From the NCBI GenBank assembly GCA_013368325.1, contig JAACJK010000220.1, positions 868,001-932,000 of the forward strand: a stretch of 64,000 nucleotides of DNA, written 5' to 3'. Below the pieces are notes generated by a model. The model saw nothing but the letters and a program-made list of their open reading frames with translations. It ran no database searches and had not been told where the DNA came from. Position 1 is the stretch's first letter, and the number at the start of each line of letters is the position of its first letter. A program made the translations under genes and the position numbers. The DNA is from Ephemerocybe angulata. Lineage: Eukaryota > Basidiomycota > Agaricomycetes > Agaricales > Psathyrellaceae. Shown here one piece after another: positions 33,938 to 46,179 of the stretch.

Positions 33938-35394
33938 TCAGCCTCTGTTCATCGTGTTGCCTGCTCCACGCGGGTTCTCGTCAGTGTATATCGCCCACTT
34001 CTCATCCTTCTGTCGCTTCTGTTCCTCCCTTTCCTCAGCGAACGCCGTGCCGTCCAATTCCGAGTCGAGTTGAAGTTGCTCCGACGTGGTGGGCGCATTT
34101 TGCGAAGCGGCTCTGTGTGGACATGTCAGCGTGGTGCTAGGGAATTCGCCATAGCAATGCGTACCCTCCGCCAGTGATGATTCTACCGCTGTCCTTCTCA
34201 ATCTGCAGGTATTCGTCGATCGACATAGTGGGGAGATTATGGCTGGGTCCGAAGACTTCTGCCTGCAGGCGTTGGCGTTCACCAGCATCTGAGGGCAAGA
34301 TCGTGAAAGGCCTTAGGATCTATAGTCAACAGCATAAATTCCCGTACTTGGTGCGAGAGACGCTTACGCACCCTTCCACTGCTGTCGAGCAGTGGTCCCT
34401 TTCCGTCTGGACCACCAGAGGGGCGTGGTGCGTCCAACCTCCACATACTTGCTTCCTCCTCCCGACGCCTCACCCGCTCGTCTTGTTCCAAAGACCCTCC
34501 CCTTATTTCAGGGGATGGAGGTGCCATCTTGAGGAGCTCCTCTTCTTGTTGTAGGCCTTCCAGTTGCCCTTGAGCCTGGGCGTACAGTAGCCGCAGGAGA
34601 ATAAGAGTCGTTTCGCGCAGGATTTCATCTGTCTCAGTGTCGCTCTCTTTGGTCTCCTTGCCCTCCGAAGGTGCAGGAAGGAGAGATGCAATCAAGTCGA
34701 AGGTCGATGGTAGATCGTCGGAAACGGGTTCCTGGGACCTTCTTTTCCTAAGCGTCTATCATGAATTAGTCAATCCCTTTGGAACTTTGCAGAGCCGAAT
34801 AAGCGCGCACCTGGATCCTGTTTTTCAGATCTCTCTCCTTCTTGAATTGGTTGATCTTCAGCTCCCTCTTCTTCGCCGGATCCCTGATTGCAGATGCCTG
34901 CTTCTCGTATAGCTCTCGCTCAACCTCTGGAACGATGGCGTATGTCTCAAGCAGGTAGGTAAAGGTCTTCAAATATCGCTGTCGACTAATCGAATCAGAA
35001 GTCCTCCTTATGTAGAAGTAGAGGGGAGAACCCACTTGCGTCTGAGCAATAGATTCCAAGCGCGCACTCCGCCCTGAGTTCTGGACACGGCCCAGCACTT
35101 CCGCCAGAACGAAGGGCAGGGAGAGGTAGATCAGATCGCGGGTTGCGATATCCTCGACTGTTTCGTTCGGGCTGAAGAGTGATAGCTCGACAATGCGAGA
35201 GTGGACGGTCTTCAACGTGGCCAAGCTTTGGGTAACTAATTGCTATAGAGGGAGTGGTTAGATTTCGATGTTTCGGAAGATCGTTGGTTGATACACACTT
35301 GTTTCTCCTCCGAACTCGGCGGTAGGTTTATAAGCTTTGAGATACCATCGAGAGCGCTTGCATAAAGAGCTGGCAGGGAGACATTATCTGACAT
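33938..35394 (-). CDS. TAP42: Tap42/alpha4, PP2A-type phosphatase regulator
   Basis: Binds catalytic subunits of PP2A, PP4 and PP6 and acts downstream of TORC1. Start at the ATG at 35394 (MSDNVSLPALYASALDGI). The helical N-terminal domain includes DLIYLSLPFVLAEVLGRVQ, the R-YLKTF block and REL(K)INQFKKERDL, the conserved basic surface. The C-terminal exon has MSIDEYLQIE and a charged tail ending KWAIYTDENPRGAGNTMNRG. At least four introns. Divergent from the peroxidase gene with 334 bp between starts. Confidence 0.9.
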
Positions 35395-35728
35395 TTTGAG
35401 TGGTTGGTTGGGTTCAAGAGAAGCAGCAAGCGAAGTCGGTGCTCGAATTGGATCCGCTGATGGTCGGAAGCGCCCGAAGGTCGGTGCCGAATCGGACGGG
35501 GAAGCCGTACAGCCTCCGCTCGTCGCGTCTGGCGGTGTCGCCGCACATTGCGGACAGCTTTCACCGCAGGTGACAATAAAGGGACACGAGGGGAAATACA
35601 GTCCGAATTGTCTCCTCTCTCCCTTTGACCACCACCGTTCATTCCCTGCTCTCATGCCGAAGGCGCTCTAACGTTGGTTCTTCCCTGTCAAGTTTCTCAG
35701 CTGCTTCTGTGCTTCTTCTTGTGGACAG
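35395..35728. promoter_or_regulatory. Divergent promoter region, tap42 / peroxidase
   Basis: 334 bp between starts. CT-rich near 35600-35640. Open frames across it are shadows. Confidence 0.35.
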
Positions 35729-37842
35729 ATGTATACCATCAGATTCCCCGCATTTCTTTTGGTCTGCTCCTTGGCTGCCTGGGGTGCGCAGGCGTACCAG
35801 TGGCCATCGCCCCAGTACGACGCACTGGAAACTCTGTTGTATGAAGGGCGCCGGTCGGATGGTTCGAATTTGGCGTCAACGCAGCACCCTTGCAAGAACC
35901 GGGGTTCAACCAAGTCTTCTATCGGTGGCGAATGGCTGCGACTGGTACGAGCTTCTTCTCATAACTGTAATGCTTCAGAATCTGAGGTTTACTCTAGGCG
36001 TATCACGATGTTGCAACCCACGACGCGCAGAAGGGCACTGGGGGACTCGATGCGTCAATAGCTTTCGAGTTGAACCGAACAGAAGTGAGTGATAAAGCTA
36101 TAGTGCCAAAGAGAGATGTAACCAACATCGTCATAGAATGCTGGTGCTGGAATGTCCAGTTCTCTGAGCGACTTTTCGACCTACTCCAGCAAATACATCT
36201 CCCGTACGACTCTTCCCTACTCTCTAAGCCAAGACTGCCAGCTGACTGTTCCTTAGGCGCCGATGTCATTGCCATAGGATCTACGTTTGCAGTCGCGTCG
36301 TGCGGGGGACCAATTCTGCGCTATCGGGGAGGCCGTGTCGATGCGCTTGAGGCAGACATCACTGGGGTGCCTCTGCCTGAACAAGACCTCGCTACACACA
36401 CGGAAATGTTCCAGCGCCAAGGCTTTACGCCGGAAGAGATGATTGCCCTAGTCGCTTGCGGGCACACCCTTGGCGGTGTGAGAAATAGCGACCACCCTGC
36501 CATCGTACCTCCTCCGACGGATGGATCAGCCGACAACTTTGTCACCTTCGACGGAACGAAAGAGTTCGACAATGCTGTGTTCGTACATTTTCAATATTCA
36601 AGTGGGTTGGCGGTCTAAGTAAACAGAATCTAGCGTCACTCAGTACCTGGGCGGCACGACGACGAACCCGCTCGTCACGGTTGCGAACACGACTTTAGCT
36701 TCGGATAAACGGATTTTCGACAGCGACAACCAAGTGACCATGCGCGCCCTGGCGGCTCCAGAGACATTCACGAATACGTGCGGCACCCTCCTGGAACGCA
36801 TGCTCAACCTGGTCCCATCAAGCGTTACGCTAACAGAGGAGATTACTCTTCTACCAGCCAAAGTGTCGACTTCCCAATTGACTATCGAACGCGACCAGCT
36901 AGTATTCAAGGTGTCATTTCGGGTGAGTTGCAGACGATAACATTTCTTAGAGATTAGGACTTATAAGCCCTGTAGCTGGTTGTGCCTGCGGACGCGAAAA
37001 CTAACTCGAACCGTGTCGTCACTCTGCTATGGTGCGACAGGTCTGGGTCAAACCCGACCTGCGATAACCTACACGCCAAGTCTGCTCTACCCGTCCAGAA
37101 GATCGTGGACCAGCCAGATAGCTCCCCAGTCACTCAACGACTGAATAAGAATTTCAATAACTACCGCTTCGTTGTTCCCATCAACCAAGACGAGTCCATA
37201 TCGAAATTCTGGTTCACCGTGGACGAGGGAGACGGGTCGAAGCCGACGACCCATGATAATGGGGGGAATGGTTACCCTATACAGCAAGACAATGTGCTCT
37301 TCGTTCCAGGAAAGAGTAAAGTGGCTTTAGTGGGTCTAGGAGAAACTACCCAGCGCCATTTTGATCTCGTCGCTGCAGTACGTCCCATCCTTTTCCCACT
37401 GCAGTTCGTGGCGCTGATAGTGTTGCAGGTTAAGACCTCCCTGGCCCCCTCACGCGTATACATGTCGATATTTGACAGCGCAACGCCCAATTACGAACCA
37501 CCTCTCAAAGCAGATCTTACTATGAATCTCAGCAGTATCTCTCCCATTGCGGGATACACCTTCTACACTGCTGTTGTTGAAGATATTGGAGCACAACTGA
37601 CTATCGACCTGCACGCGGACGTGGGTGGAACCACATACACGGAAGACTACCAGCCTACGTACACTCTGGACAGCAATATACCATATAGTCCTCCTAGCAC
37701 CGTTACAACTATTGACATTTCACATTCGAGTTCGAACACGAAGAATGATGCTTCATCTCACACAAGAACTATCTTACATTCCATTTACGCGAACTTTGGC
37801 ATTGGACTTCTCGCCCTTTACATAGGATTATGGATACTATAG
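35729..37842 (+). CDS. Secreted heme peroxidase with C-terminal anchor
   Basis: Start at the ATG at 35729 with a signal peptide (MYTIRFPAFLLVCSLAAWGAQA). After the first intron the distal site WLRLAYHDVATHD supplies the catalytic Arg and His. Then come GGLDASIAFEL, ADVIAIGSTFAVASCGGP and the proximal haem ligand in LVACGHTLGGVR. This is the plant/fungal peroxidase superfamily. A C-terminal extension of about 330 residues (36650-37842) has beta-rich sequence with no domain I know, a Ser/Thr-rich stretch, and a final hydrophobic segment (FGIGLLALYIGLWIL). That end could be a GPI signal or a membrane anchor. I do not see manganese- or veratryl-oxidising signature residues, so it is not a typical lignin peroxidase. 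Confidence 0.82.
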
Positions 37843-38071
37843 TACCCCTACTCTATCATCACTAGTTCATTTTTGCCCACTCAACGCGCAAACGCCCGAA
37901 CTTTGGGCGCTAAATACGAGCTATTTGCTCACGTGGAGTGACGTCACGCGCTCTGATTTTGAATTCAGCACGTCGCTGAGTCGCTGACCGAGGGCTTGGC
38001 AACGCGCTTCTTGTCCTCAACTTTATCCTTCGCGACTCGATTTCACTCCCTTTATCTAATAAGCTAATCGA

Positions 38072-41000
38072 ATGAAGCGCTCTGCTCCAGGAGGAGAAAC
38101 AAATAGCGCGAAACGGGCCAAGCTCAGCAAAAATGGGGATGGGGATGGTCCCAGCAACGCCAGCACGACGAAGAAGAGCAACGCGGAGGAACTGAACTTC
38201 TCGACAGGCATGCGTCGTGGCTTCAAGTACCTCTTGGACCGAACGAAGATTGATAAGCCTCCGGGTCATATTCAAGCTACTGTCAGAATGAAGTGGGAGC
38301 TAGAGTCCAAGTTCGCCCTGGAGCTGAAGGCGCCGAGTTTTGACCCCAAGAAGAAGGAGGACGATGTCCTCGAAGTCCAGCTCGCAAAACTACACCTGAA
38401 AACTCTCGATCCGCTGAAGCCCGGAGACAAGATCAAACTTCTGCTTAAAGGAGGGCGGATCGAGAGGACGGGGAACAAGAAGCACTTGCTTCCGGTGAAA
38501 TTGCTTTTTACGGAGGGGTATCATATTCGGTTTAAGGACCAGGAGATCAACACATTCAAAGGTGCGCTGCGTTCTGTAGTACGGCTGTGAGGAGGGCTAA
38601 CTGTGTTTCTCAGTACCGCCTAAGCCTCAAGTCTTGCAGCCCTCTGTCAAAACGGAGCCGCAAAGCACGCCAGAAGTTCCCCAACCCGGTGCTCCCGCCC
38701 CTCCAGCGGCCCCTACGTCTGAAGGTCCTTCTAAGAAAGATAAACGAAGGGAAAGCAGAAAGCTCGCTGCTCAGGAGCAACCGTTGGAGCCTCAAGTCGA
38801 GGCCAAGGTCGACGAGGTCCCAAAATCAAGCCCTGCGCCTGTTCAGGCCTCGGAACCACAAGCTGGCCCTTCCCACTCCGCTTCTCCTGCCCCCGCCAAC
38901 AGCCCTAAACCCGTTCAAGAACCGCGAATTGAAACGGAAGAGCCAAAACTGCAACCACCGGGCGAATACAAGTCGCTGAAGGTGTGGTCAAAACATTCTT
39001 ATGGCAATCTGATAGGTGTCGTTTTGCGTTCCGATCCACCAACAAGAAGTAGGGGTGGTGACAAAGGTGAGTTGGGCCCCCGGTGCCTACGTGGCCCTAC
39101 GACTTACGCTACCCTCAGACTGGATGCGGACCATCCGCATAGCAGATGCAACGAAGTTCAACCCTTACGGAAGGTCCATTGACCAGGGCATCTCCATTAA
39201 CCTATTCGCGAAAGAAGAGTCGCACATGCCAGCGCCCGACACTCACGACATTGTGATCCTTAAAAGACTGAAGGTAAGCCTCCGCATTTGCGCCCTGGGA
39301 CCGGCCTTTTCTCAGCTATAAATTGAAGGGGAGTGAATACCATGGAAACCTACAAGCAGTGGGATGGGCAAACGGTTACTCTTGGGCCATCTTTTCCAAA
39401 GAGACGCGACGCATCTACTACTCGGACGTAAAACGGCAAGATCCTCCTGGCCCAAATCCCTTCTATGCCGAGTTGAAAGCCCAAGATGTAGCTTATTGCG
39501 AATCGTTGATGGATTGGTGGAACGACCTACATAAGGAGTATGCAGAGGAGGCTGACAGGTCACGGGTGGACGCACCCATCTCATATGGGCCGATACGGCG
39601 CACTCACAAGCTCTGTCGGGACCTCACCCTTTCAGCACAAAGCGCAAACGAAGAGTATTTTGATTGCACAGTCGAGGTCTGTATATCGACTTCAAAGCTC
39701 CTGCCAATCTTACTGACATGCTAGCTCGCACATTCTAGGTTCTACACGCTTTCGCCCACGAGGGCGGGCGCAATGAGATATATACACTATGGGTGACAGA
39801 CTATACCAAGAACAGCAAGTTCTACCCTCCAGAAGCCGAATGGTGTCCAGCAGCCCTGGCACCATACGTGTTCCGGATAGAGTTCTGGGATGCAGCGGCG
39901 CAGTTCGCATCCAAAATGAAGGAGCGTGCGTTCTATCATTTGAGCAACACGCGCGCAAGGATGAACGCTAGTGGGTACCTCGAAGGGAAGCAGGTAGAGG
40001 CAAAGATCAGCCTTTTGGAAGAGGGCGACGACTTCGACCACTTGAAGGCCCTCATTCAGTGCGTAACCTCCCTTCTTCACTCTTCTGCGGGATAATGCTA
40101 ATTTCTGCCCAAGACGACGGAAGGAGTGGTCAAAAGAGACGGGATACGTTGAGGAACAGTTCAAGGATCGGGTTTTCAAAGACGCAGACGTCGACAGATT
40201 CTTCCACTGCACTGTTGAAGTACGTACTGTTTACCGTACACGGGCTTTCTCAACTGACCCCACGGCCGCAGATACTTCATGCAGAGTACCGCGAAGGGAA
40301 GGCTTCGACAGTCTACTGCACCGACTACACATCCCGGAAGGACCTTGGCGGTGTGCCTTCCAACGCACCGTGGGCGGAAGGTCTGAAGAACCGAGTTGTC
40401 AAATTTGTCTTGGTTGACGGTCAGAGTACCATCGCTGAAGCTGTTAAACCTGGGGATTTCTGCCGGTTCAACAAGATGCGTTTAAAGAGAGATGGCTCAA
40501 AGGGCTACATTATCGGACATATGGGGGGGAACCAGAATCTGATGGAAAAGCTGAATCCGAAGAATAAAGACAACCGCCTCCTTCAAGACCTATTCCGGTG
40601 AGAGACTGATCTCACCTCTGGCGTCACAGATACTAATGAATACCCAGGCGCAAGCAAGGTCTTGCATCGTCGTCTTTGCCGAACAGCACATTCCAGGAGA
40701 TACTCGACCTCAAGATATTCCCTGAGAAGTTTAGGGTCTCAGGGCGCGTTGTGGGCTACGAGCCGAGAAACCTAGATGACGCAGTTGCTCTCTGGTGTAC
40801 AGCATGCGAGCGACAGTGAGCCACCTATTCTCGTCCTTGTTGTGCCTCATATTCACCGCCTGCACTCAGGCTTGTTGCACTGGAAAAAATGTGCCTTAGC
40901 TGTGAATCAGATGAGAGTCTGGAGCCGCGGTGCAACTTGTTCCTGACGGTGGAAGACAGAGAAGTTGATCGAGTCTTCGTCAGTGTCTCGGAAAATGTGC

Positions 41001-41272
41001 GCGTGGTTCAATATCTATCATCTCCAATCTCTAACGACAGGTTGATCCAGTCATTTGTACTACGAAACATGAACCTCACCAACTTTCTGGACGACAAGAG
41101 CGTCAGAGCGGAATTCCGTAGTCGGATTCTACCACTGGTCGGCAAGTTCTACGGGGACAAGCAAATGACAGAGCTTAGGGGACCACAGGCAATGTTGGAG
41201 GTAGTAGCGTGGCTCGACGACGAGAAGGACGTTGCATTCACCTTGGTAACCGCGACCCCCTGTCCCGATTGA
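38072..41272 (+). CDS. POT1: Pot1-like telomere end-binding protein
   Basis: Binds the single-stranded 3' overhang of telomeres as part of shelterin. Start at the ATG at 38072 with a basic head (KRAKLSKNG). An N-terminal domain (about 38190-38560) is followed by a disordered Pro/Ala/Glu linker (38640-38960). Then comes a POT1/CDC13-type OB fold with YGRSIDQGISINLFAKEE, HDIVILKRLKL and GNLQAVGWANGYSWAIF, and a second OB-like domain (VKFVLVDGQSTIAEAVKPGDFCRFNKM). A C-terminal part with C-x2-C and C-x2-C pairs (CTACERQ...CLSC) may bind zinc. Ends TGA 41270-41272. About seven introns. The pairs of cysteines and the linker make it longer than S. pombe Pot1. Confidence 0.82.
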
Positions 41273-41368
41273 ACTAATTACCTTGGGCAATGATAACTTC
41301 CTACCTATGCATGCCTCTTTCAGCTTGAAGCCAGATCTAGAGAAAGATACATGGGGGTGAGAGGAGTA

Positions 41369-41384
41369 GCCGGCAAATGCCGGC
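41369..41384. other. Short perfect hairpin after pot1
   Basis: GCCGGC-AAAT-GCCGGC, about 100 bp past the pot1 stop. It could fold in the 3' untranslated RNA; any role is unknown. Confidence 0.3.
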
Positions 41385-41565
41385 TTTGTTCCCTTTTTGG
41401 TAAGAACGCGCCAATATTGACGCGACGCGACTCATTTTTTTAATTGGTTTTGCCCGCCATCACAACACGAAGCCCCAATCCAACCCAGTACGTCCTTTTT
41501 CATGTTATGTGGCAGCCTTTTGACCTATATCTTCCACTCTCCTCCGAGGAAGGAATACGGCAGAC

Positions 41566-43176
41566 ATGTCAAGCCTGCCCGTTCCGACGCAGTGGATTCT
41601 GCAGGAAGCAAACCGTGGCTCGACAACCCAAGCTTACCAAAATGCACTGTACCGACGCATCTTCGAATTGAAGGCCGAACTTCGGCTCCTGGAGAGCTGC
41701 CGCAATGCGATTGTCCCTGCCAACCGTCTGCCGGCCGAGGTCCTGTCAATGGTGTTCCTCAACCACGCTGCGATGGTCGTCGAGACTTCTGAGCCGTGGG
41801 ACCGAAGGAGTTTTGCAACGATCCATGTTGCACATGTGTGTCGGTTCTGGAGGCAGGTCGCTCATGATTGCAAGGAGCTCTGGACAAGGCCGTTGTTCTT
41901 AGGCCCGGGGCTCACGAACTACATGCTCCAGGTTAATGCTCAGTCGAACAATGCACCGCTCACAATCAAGTACCGAGGCGAAGAACGCACGCCCAGCTAT
42001 ACGGACGCCCTTGCCGAAGCCTTGTCACGAACGGATCGAATAAAATGCATCGAAATATCCGAAGGCGAGGTCGGACGTGGAATTTTGTCCCAAGCATCTG
42101 GGTACGCGCCATTACTCGAAAAAGTGTCGTTGGATTTCTACGAAGATTGCGAAGAGTGGGAATCCATCCCAGAAGATTTCCTTAAGGGCGGAGCTCCCTT
42201 GCTCAAAATTCTTTCTGTAACAGGGATGCTCATCCCAGATTGGAGTGTATTGCCTCTAGGCCGTTCGATCACACACCTGAAGCTAACCGTCTCCTCTGGA
42301 CTCGAATACGACGGACGACCTTCCTCCAAAGCCTTTCGTAACTCCCTCAAAGAAATGCCTCTCCTTCGATCCCTATCGCTTTCATATTTCCTCCCTGACG
42401 ATGGAGCTGTCACGCGATCTCCCTCCGCTTTCCCGCTCATGTCGTTCCGTGCACTGGAGGAATTGGTCCTGGAAGACAGATTCGACGACATAAACGATTT
42501 TTTCCAAGGCTCTTCCATACCGTCGGCGACCCATGTCACTCTCCAGGCCGGATATCTAGAAAACAACGACGAATTACGCGGGCTTTTGGAACGCCTGAAG
42601 GTTTCATGGGAGAAACAGATGGAGCTCAGCGCCTTGACCATGACGGCGGGACTGGACTATGACGGCGCCCAGCAGTTCATCTTCAACCTCAATCCCCTGA
42701 ATTACTCGCCCGTTTCTCTGTCCGTCGCCTTCCTCTTTAATAGGCCCACTTGCGTGGATGGAGCCTTTTCTGCCTTTTGCGAGCATCTACACATTGGAAG
42801 CATTGCAAGTCTGACAGTGTGGCAAGAGTTCTCGGCTGAACATTGGAGGACTTTTGGCCGGCTGCAAGACTTGATGGAGCTTACAGTTCGTGGACCCTCG
42901 ATTTCCGGTTTCCTCGCTGCCCTGGAAGAAGCCTTCGGAGAGGACGCCAGGACGAGCAATTTCAGCAACGCTTTTCCGGCACTTCAAACACTCGAATTCG
43001 AGGAGGTCAACTTTAAGGATGGAACTCATGGCCTTTGCCGAACTTTGGCCTGTCTTCCGGAGAGACACAGGTACTTATCTTTGAGGTTCGTGCGATGCAC
43101 CAATTTCGGGGCCGACGACTTCATGAGTCTGGCGGAGACTCTTCCAGACATGCAAGTAGCATTGGCGACATTTTAG
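41566..43176 (+). CDS. F-box-like protein (Agaricomycete family)
   Basis: Single exon of 536 residues from the ATG at 41566. An N-terminal helix (LKAELRLLESCRNAI) precedes an F-box-like motif, NRLPAEVLSMVFLNH...FATIHVAHVCRFWRQVAHDCKELW, which should bind Skp1 in an SCF ubiquitin ligase. The rest is irregular leucine-rich sequence (LEKVSLDFYE, ITHLKLTV, LRSLSLSY, LEELVLED), likely LRR-type substrate binding. Members of this family are numerous and fast evolving in mushrooms. No target can be inferred. Confidence 0.85.
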   Translation: MSSLPVPTQWILQEANRGSTTQAYQNALYRRIFELKAELRLLESCRNAIVPANRLPAEVLSMVFLNHAAMVVETSEPWDRRSFATIHVAHVCRFWRQVAHDCKELWTRPLFLGPGLTNYMLQVNAQSNNAPLTIKYRGEERTPSYTDALAEALSRTDRIKCIEISEGEVGRGILSQASGYAPLLEKVSLDFYEDCEEWESIPEDFLKGGAPLLKILSVTGMLIPDWSVLPLGRSITHLKLTVSSGLEYDGRPSSKAFRNSLKEMPLLRSLSLSYFLPDDGAVTRSPSAFPLMSFRALEELVLEDRFDDINDFFQGSSIPSATHVTLQAGYLENNDELRGLLERLKVSWEKQMELSALTMTAGLDYDGAQQFIFNLNPLNYSPVSLSVAFLFNRPTCVDGAFSAFCEHLHIGSIASLTVWQEFSAEHWRTFGRLQDLMELTVRGPSISGFLAALEEAFGEDARTSNFSNAFPALQTLEFEEVNFKDGTHGLCRTLACLPERHRYLSLRFVRCTNFGADDFMSLAETLPDMQVALATF

Positions 43177-43479
43177 GTCAAATCATCGTAACTGTTGTAT
43201 ACCAAAAACACCCATGGGATTGGCCAACCTTAGCTCAGGTTGGTCTCTCTGCACTGGAACGGTAGCGGTAATGTAAGCAACCTTCGACGCGTAGACTATG
43301 ATATTCTCCAGTGTAGTCTCCCTAATGTAGATGTCATCTGGTATAATAGGCCGGGGTGTCCTATAAAACTACAGGCGGTGCTTTGTGTTCGGTAAGACAC
43401 AAATGATAACTGGATATGGACAACTTGTGGAAGTGTGGAATATCGGAATATAGAATGAATGGATATATACTGTAGAGGA
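43177..43479. other. Convergent 3' flanks, no gene
   Basis: 303 bp between two convergent stop codons; AT-rich in the right half (43390-43480). Nothing else seen. Confidence 0.4.
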
Positions 43480-44481
43480 TTATTTATTACCCCGTGCTCC
43501 TCGGTGCTTTGGCTTTTTCGACGGTGTAGGTGGATCGCTGTCCGACGATTCAGACTGAGAATCATCTCTGCGAGCGACCTGACGATTCCGCTTGGGAGTA
43601 GGAGTGTCCAAGGGCGGAGGTGGGACAAGGACGCGTATCTTTATCACGTCCAGGTTAAAGCTGTCCTTATGGTCGATGCACCAGTGGTTCAACACAAAGC
43701 TCAACTTAACAACTGCCCCTTTGAGCTGTGCTTCGTATCGGGTGGGGTGGATCAGCAGACCGTACTCGTTATAAGCGGGTATGGGGTTTGCTATGTGAGA
43801 AGCCTTGACCTTCTCAAGCGCAGGCATGGCCTGACGGGTTACGGGCCAGTTCTCAATTCTGTAGTCGGGGTCGTCGTCTTCGCTCCTTGTAACACCATTA
43901 TAGGTTCTTGGCTGTAAAGTATCAGCCGCGGGTCGCTCCGAAAGCGGTCCTTAAGAAATACACACCTCGAACAGCTTGTGTCCAATCTTGAAACCAGGTC
44001 TTCCACTTCGAAGGTTATATTCGATCACGCCGTTCGCCTGAGATTCGACGTTACTCCCCACCAATAACTGGTCCGTCAACGCGCTGAGCATCGCTAGACC
44101 AGTTTCGAATTCGCCGTGAAGTTCGGGAAGGCCCGAATCCTCCGCCAGTGCCGATGCCCTCGCGGACTTGAAAGGGATCTTAGACACAGGGGTCCACTTG
44201 GAGCAAGCAGTCATGAAGTATCCCCAGTGACTGCTGAGGCGAACGATGGCCGTCATTACCAGTGCGGGTGGAGCGCTGGGAGGCTGGACAGAGGTGTCTC
44301 CACAGTAGTGCATGCGGGCTTCCTCGTACCGTTCCACCTCTTCCTTGAGGACAACTCGATCGAAATCGGCCGTCTTGAACCAGGTCAGGAGGCTGGTAAG
44401 ACCATCCTCCGCGTAGTACCTGCTGCCGTCGGAGGAGTTGAGTAGTTTGTCTCGGAGGGCTTCAGCATTGAGCCTTGGCAT
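43480..44481 (-). CDS. Hypothetical basidiomycete protein, 315 residues
   Basis: Two exons: 44481-43966 and 43911-43480, joined by a 54-nt GT-AG intron (43912-43965, phase 0), giving 315 residues. The N-terminal half is helical (LRDKLLNSSDGSRYYAEDGL, FETGLAMLSALTDQLL). The second exon has RIENWPVTRQAMPALEKV and YNEYGLLIHPTRYEAQLKGAVVKL. The C-terminus is disordered and basic (SDSDPPTPSKKPKHRGARG), suggesting a nuclear protein. I do not recognise a domain. Confidence 0.75.
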
Positions 44482-46179
44482 AGTGGTAGGTGAGGGGTAA
44501 GGGAGAGGGTACTAGTATAACAGCATGACGACCACTCAGGAGAGCCTCCTCCAGATTGGGAGTCCGAGAGTCACGTTCTGATCGTCCTGTCTGTCAATGT
44601 TGCCACAGCATAAAACGAAAAGTTTTGGCCCGGGCGAAATCAAGGTGAGGCCTAGGTTTCGCACAGGTTTTCCCCAGAACTCGCCCGATCAAGAATACGC
44701 CCAAGCTTCGCAGGCAGCAAAGCCTTGGTTTTACCAGATTACACTCCTTGCTAAATCTACTACACTCGTGAGACGGCACTTGAGCTTACATGAGGCATGA
44801 TGATGCTTTCTTCCTGACTACAACAACGGTTGCACCGGTACCCTATCGAGGTCCAACCGACTTGATGACAATGGTGAGCGCTTTTGTACAGAATGATGTG
44901 TGCCGATTCACGAAGAATATGCTAATATCACGTTTGGGCATGGAGTCAGTGTCTGCCCAGTTATCGAGCATCTGGGCTCCTCGCCTTCACTCGCTGCACC
45001 CGCTTGAGGCCCGCAAAATGCCCCTGGGCGAGATCTGGGGGAAATCTAAGGGCGAAACCCGAGGAAGACTCTTCTCGAATGCGGGATCTTTTAATGATCT
45101 CGCCGGCGGGCGAGTTCGATGGCAAACCTGGGCGGGATCAGGGCGAAACCCAGGCCTCGCGTTGATTCCGCCGGATGTGAAATCTGAGGCTATGCCCTGT
45201 GTGCCATGACGGAGTACGAGGTGTAAGACGACAGTGACGCAAATTGGTGTAAAGACTCAAGAGATCCCCGGCTGCAGCTGCAGAACCCTGGCTGTCACCT
45301 TGTCTGTAAGGTTGGATGGAATCTGACCTCTCGAGCTTACATTCAGTGATAGATATTGAGGAGAGTCTTTGGTTCCTAAGGTCTGGAGGTCGGTAATAAG
45401 AAATCCTTGTCCCAAATTGGGACGACTACGAACGGTTTCGAAGACGTCTGAATCGGTCTGATCATGTCGCTCCTGATCGATGATCCCAAATGATCTATCC
45501 CTTCCAAGGACACAGCGTAAGCAGGCCGCCTTTTCGCCTTCTATTCCTTCCCTGGAGCTTGTTCTCAGAGGCGTTTTCCGTTTATACTAGTATGTTCTGA
45601 AGGAAAGGCCGAAGAGGTTTGAGTAAGTGCATGTTGAGATCTATTAGTGGCGGACCCTTGGGCGGACCCGATGCTTCCAGGGATCATGAACCTAAAATAG
45701 AGAACCTAGAAGGCACCTGAAGTCCCGTCCGAGAACACGAAAACACAGCGCAATCGCAAAACCTCGCACACGACCTCAGCCCAGAGGAGCGCGGTATGTT
45801 GCAACGCATAGTCGAGCGTTAGCTGATATCCGAGTTGTTAAGACATTGGGCGCTTAAATCCTGTACCATTAAACGCCCACTGCAATCCGACGTCGATCAT
45901 CCCTATTCCTCTTATTCTCATCCTAACTCTCCGCAGCATCATTGTCTAAAATGTATATATACATTTTACAAATGAAGGCAACTATAAGTTGTGGTTCCGG
46001 AGCCGTAAGCAGGAGAAGTGGCCGTGGACGTGTGTGTCTACGAGCAGTGCACGCGATAGCGATATGTACTTCATTGGATTATCGTTCCGTCATTTTGCCG
46101 CCCATCTAGCGAACTGCTCGAATTTGATACCACCGAGTGGACAGGGCTGGTATCAGGCCAGTGAAACCTAGCAAGGTTA
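44482..46179. other. 1.7-kb stretch without a gene; imperfect inverted repeat
   Basis: Holds no convincing coding frame (the 139-residue plus frame at 44790 has no domain). It does hold related GGGCGAAA-rich blocks at 44632-44687 and, inverted, at 45107-45172, described separately. The rest (45200-46180) looks unstructured. Confidence 0.45.
44632..45172. repeat. Imperfect inverted repeat, foldback-like segment (541 bp)
   Basis: The left arm (44632-44687, GGGCGAAATCAAGGTGAGGCC...) read on the minus strand resembles the right arm (45107-45172, CGGGCGAGTTC...GGCCTCGCGTTGATTCCGCC). A third related copy in the direction of the right arm lies at about 45025-45062 (GGGCGAGATCTGGGGGAAATC). Matches are interrupted, so this is an old foldback or MITE remnant, or a diverged repeat cluster. 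Confidence 0.45.

Noticed and set aside
44790..45209. 139-residue plus-strand frame
   Set aside because: Runs through the inverted-repeat segment; no recognisable domain.
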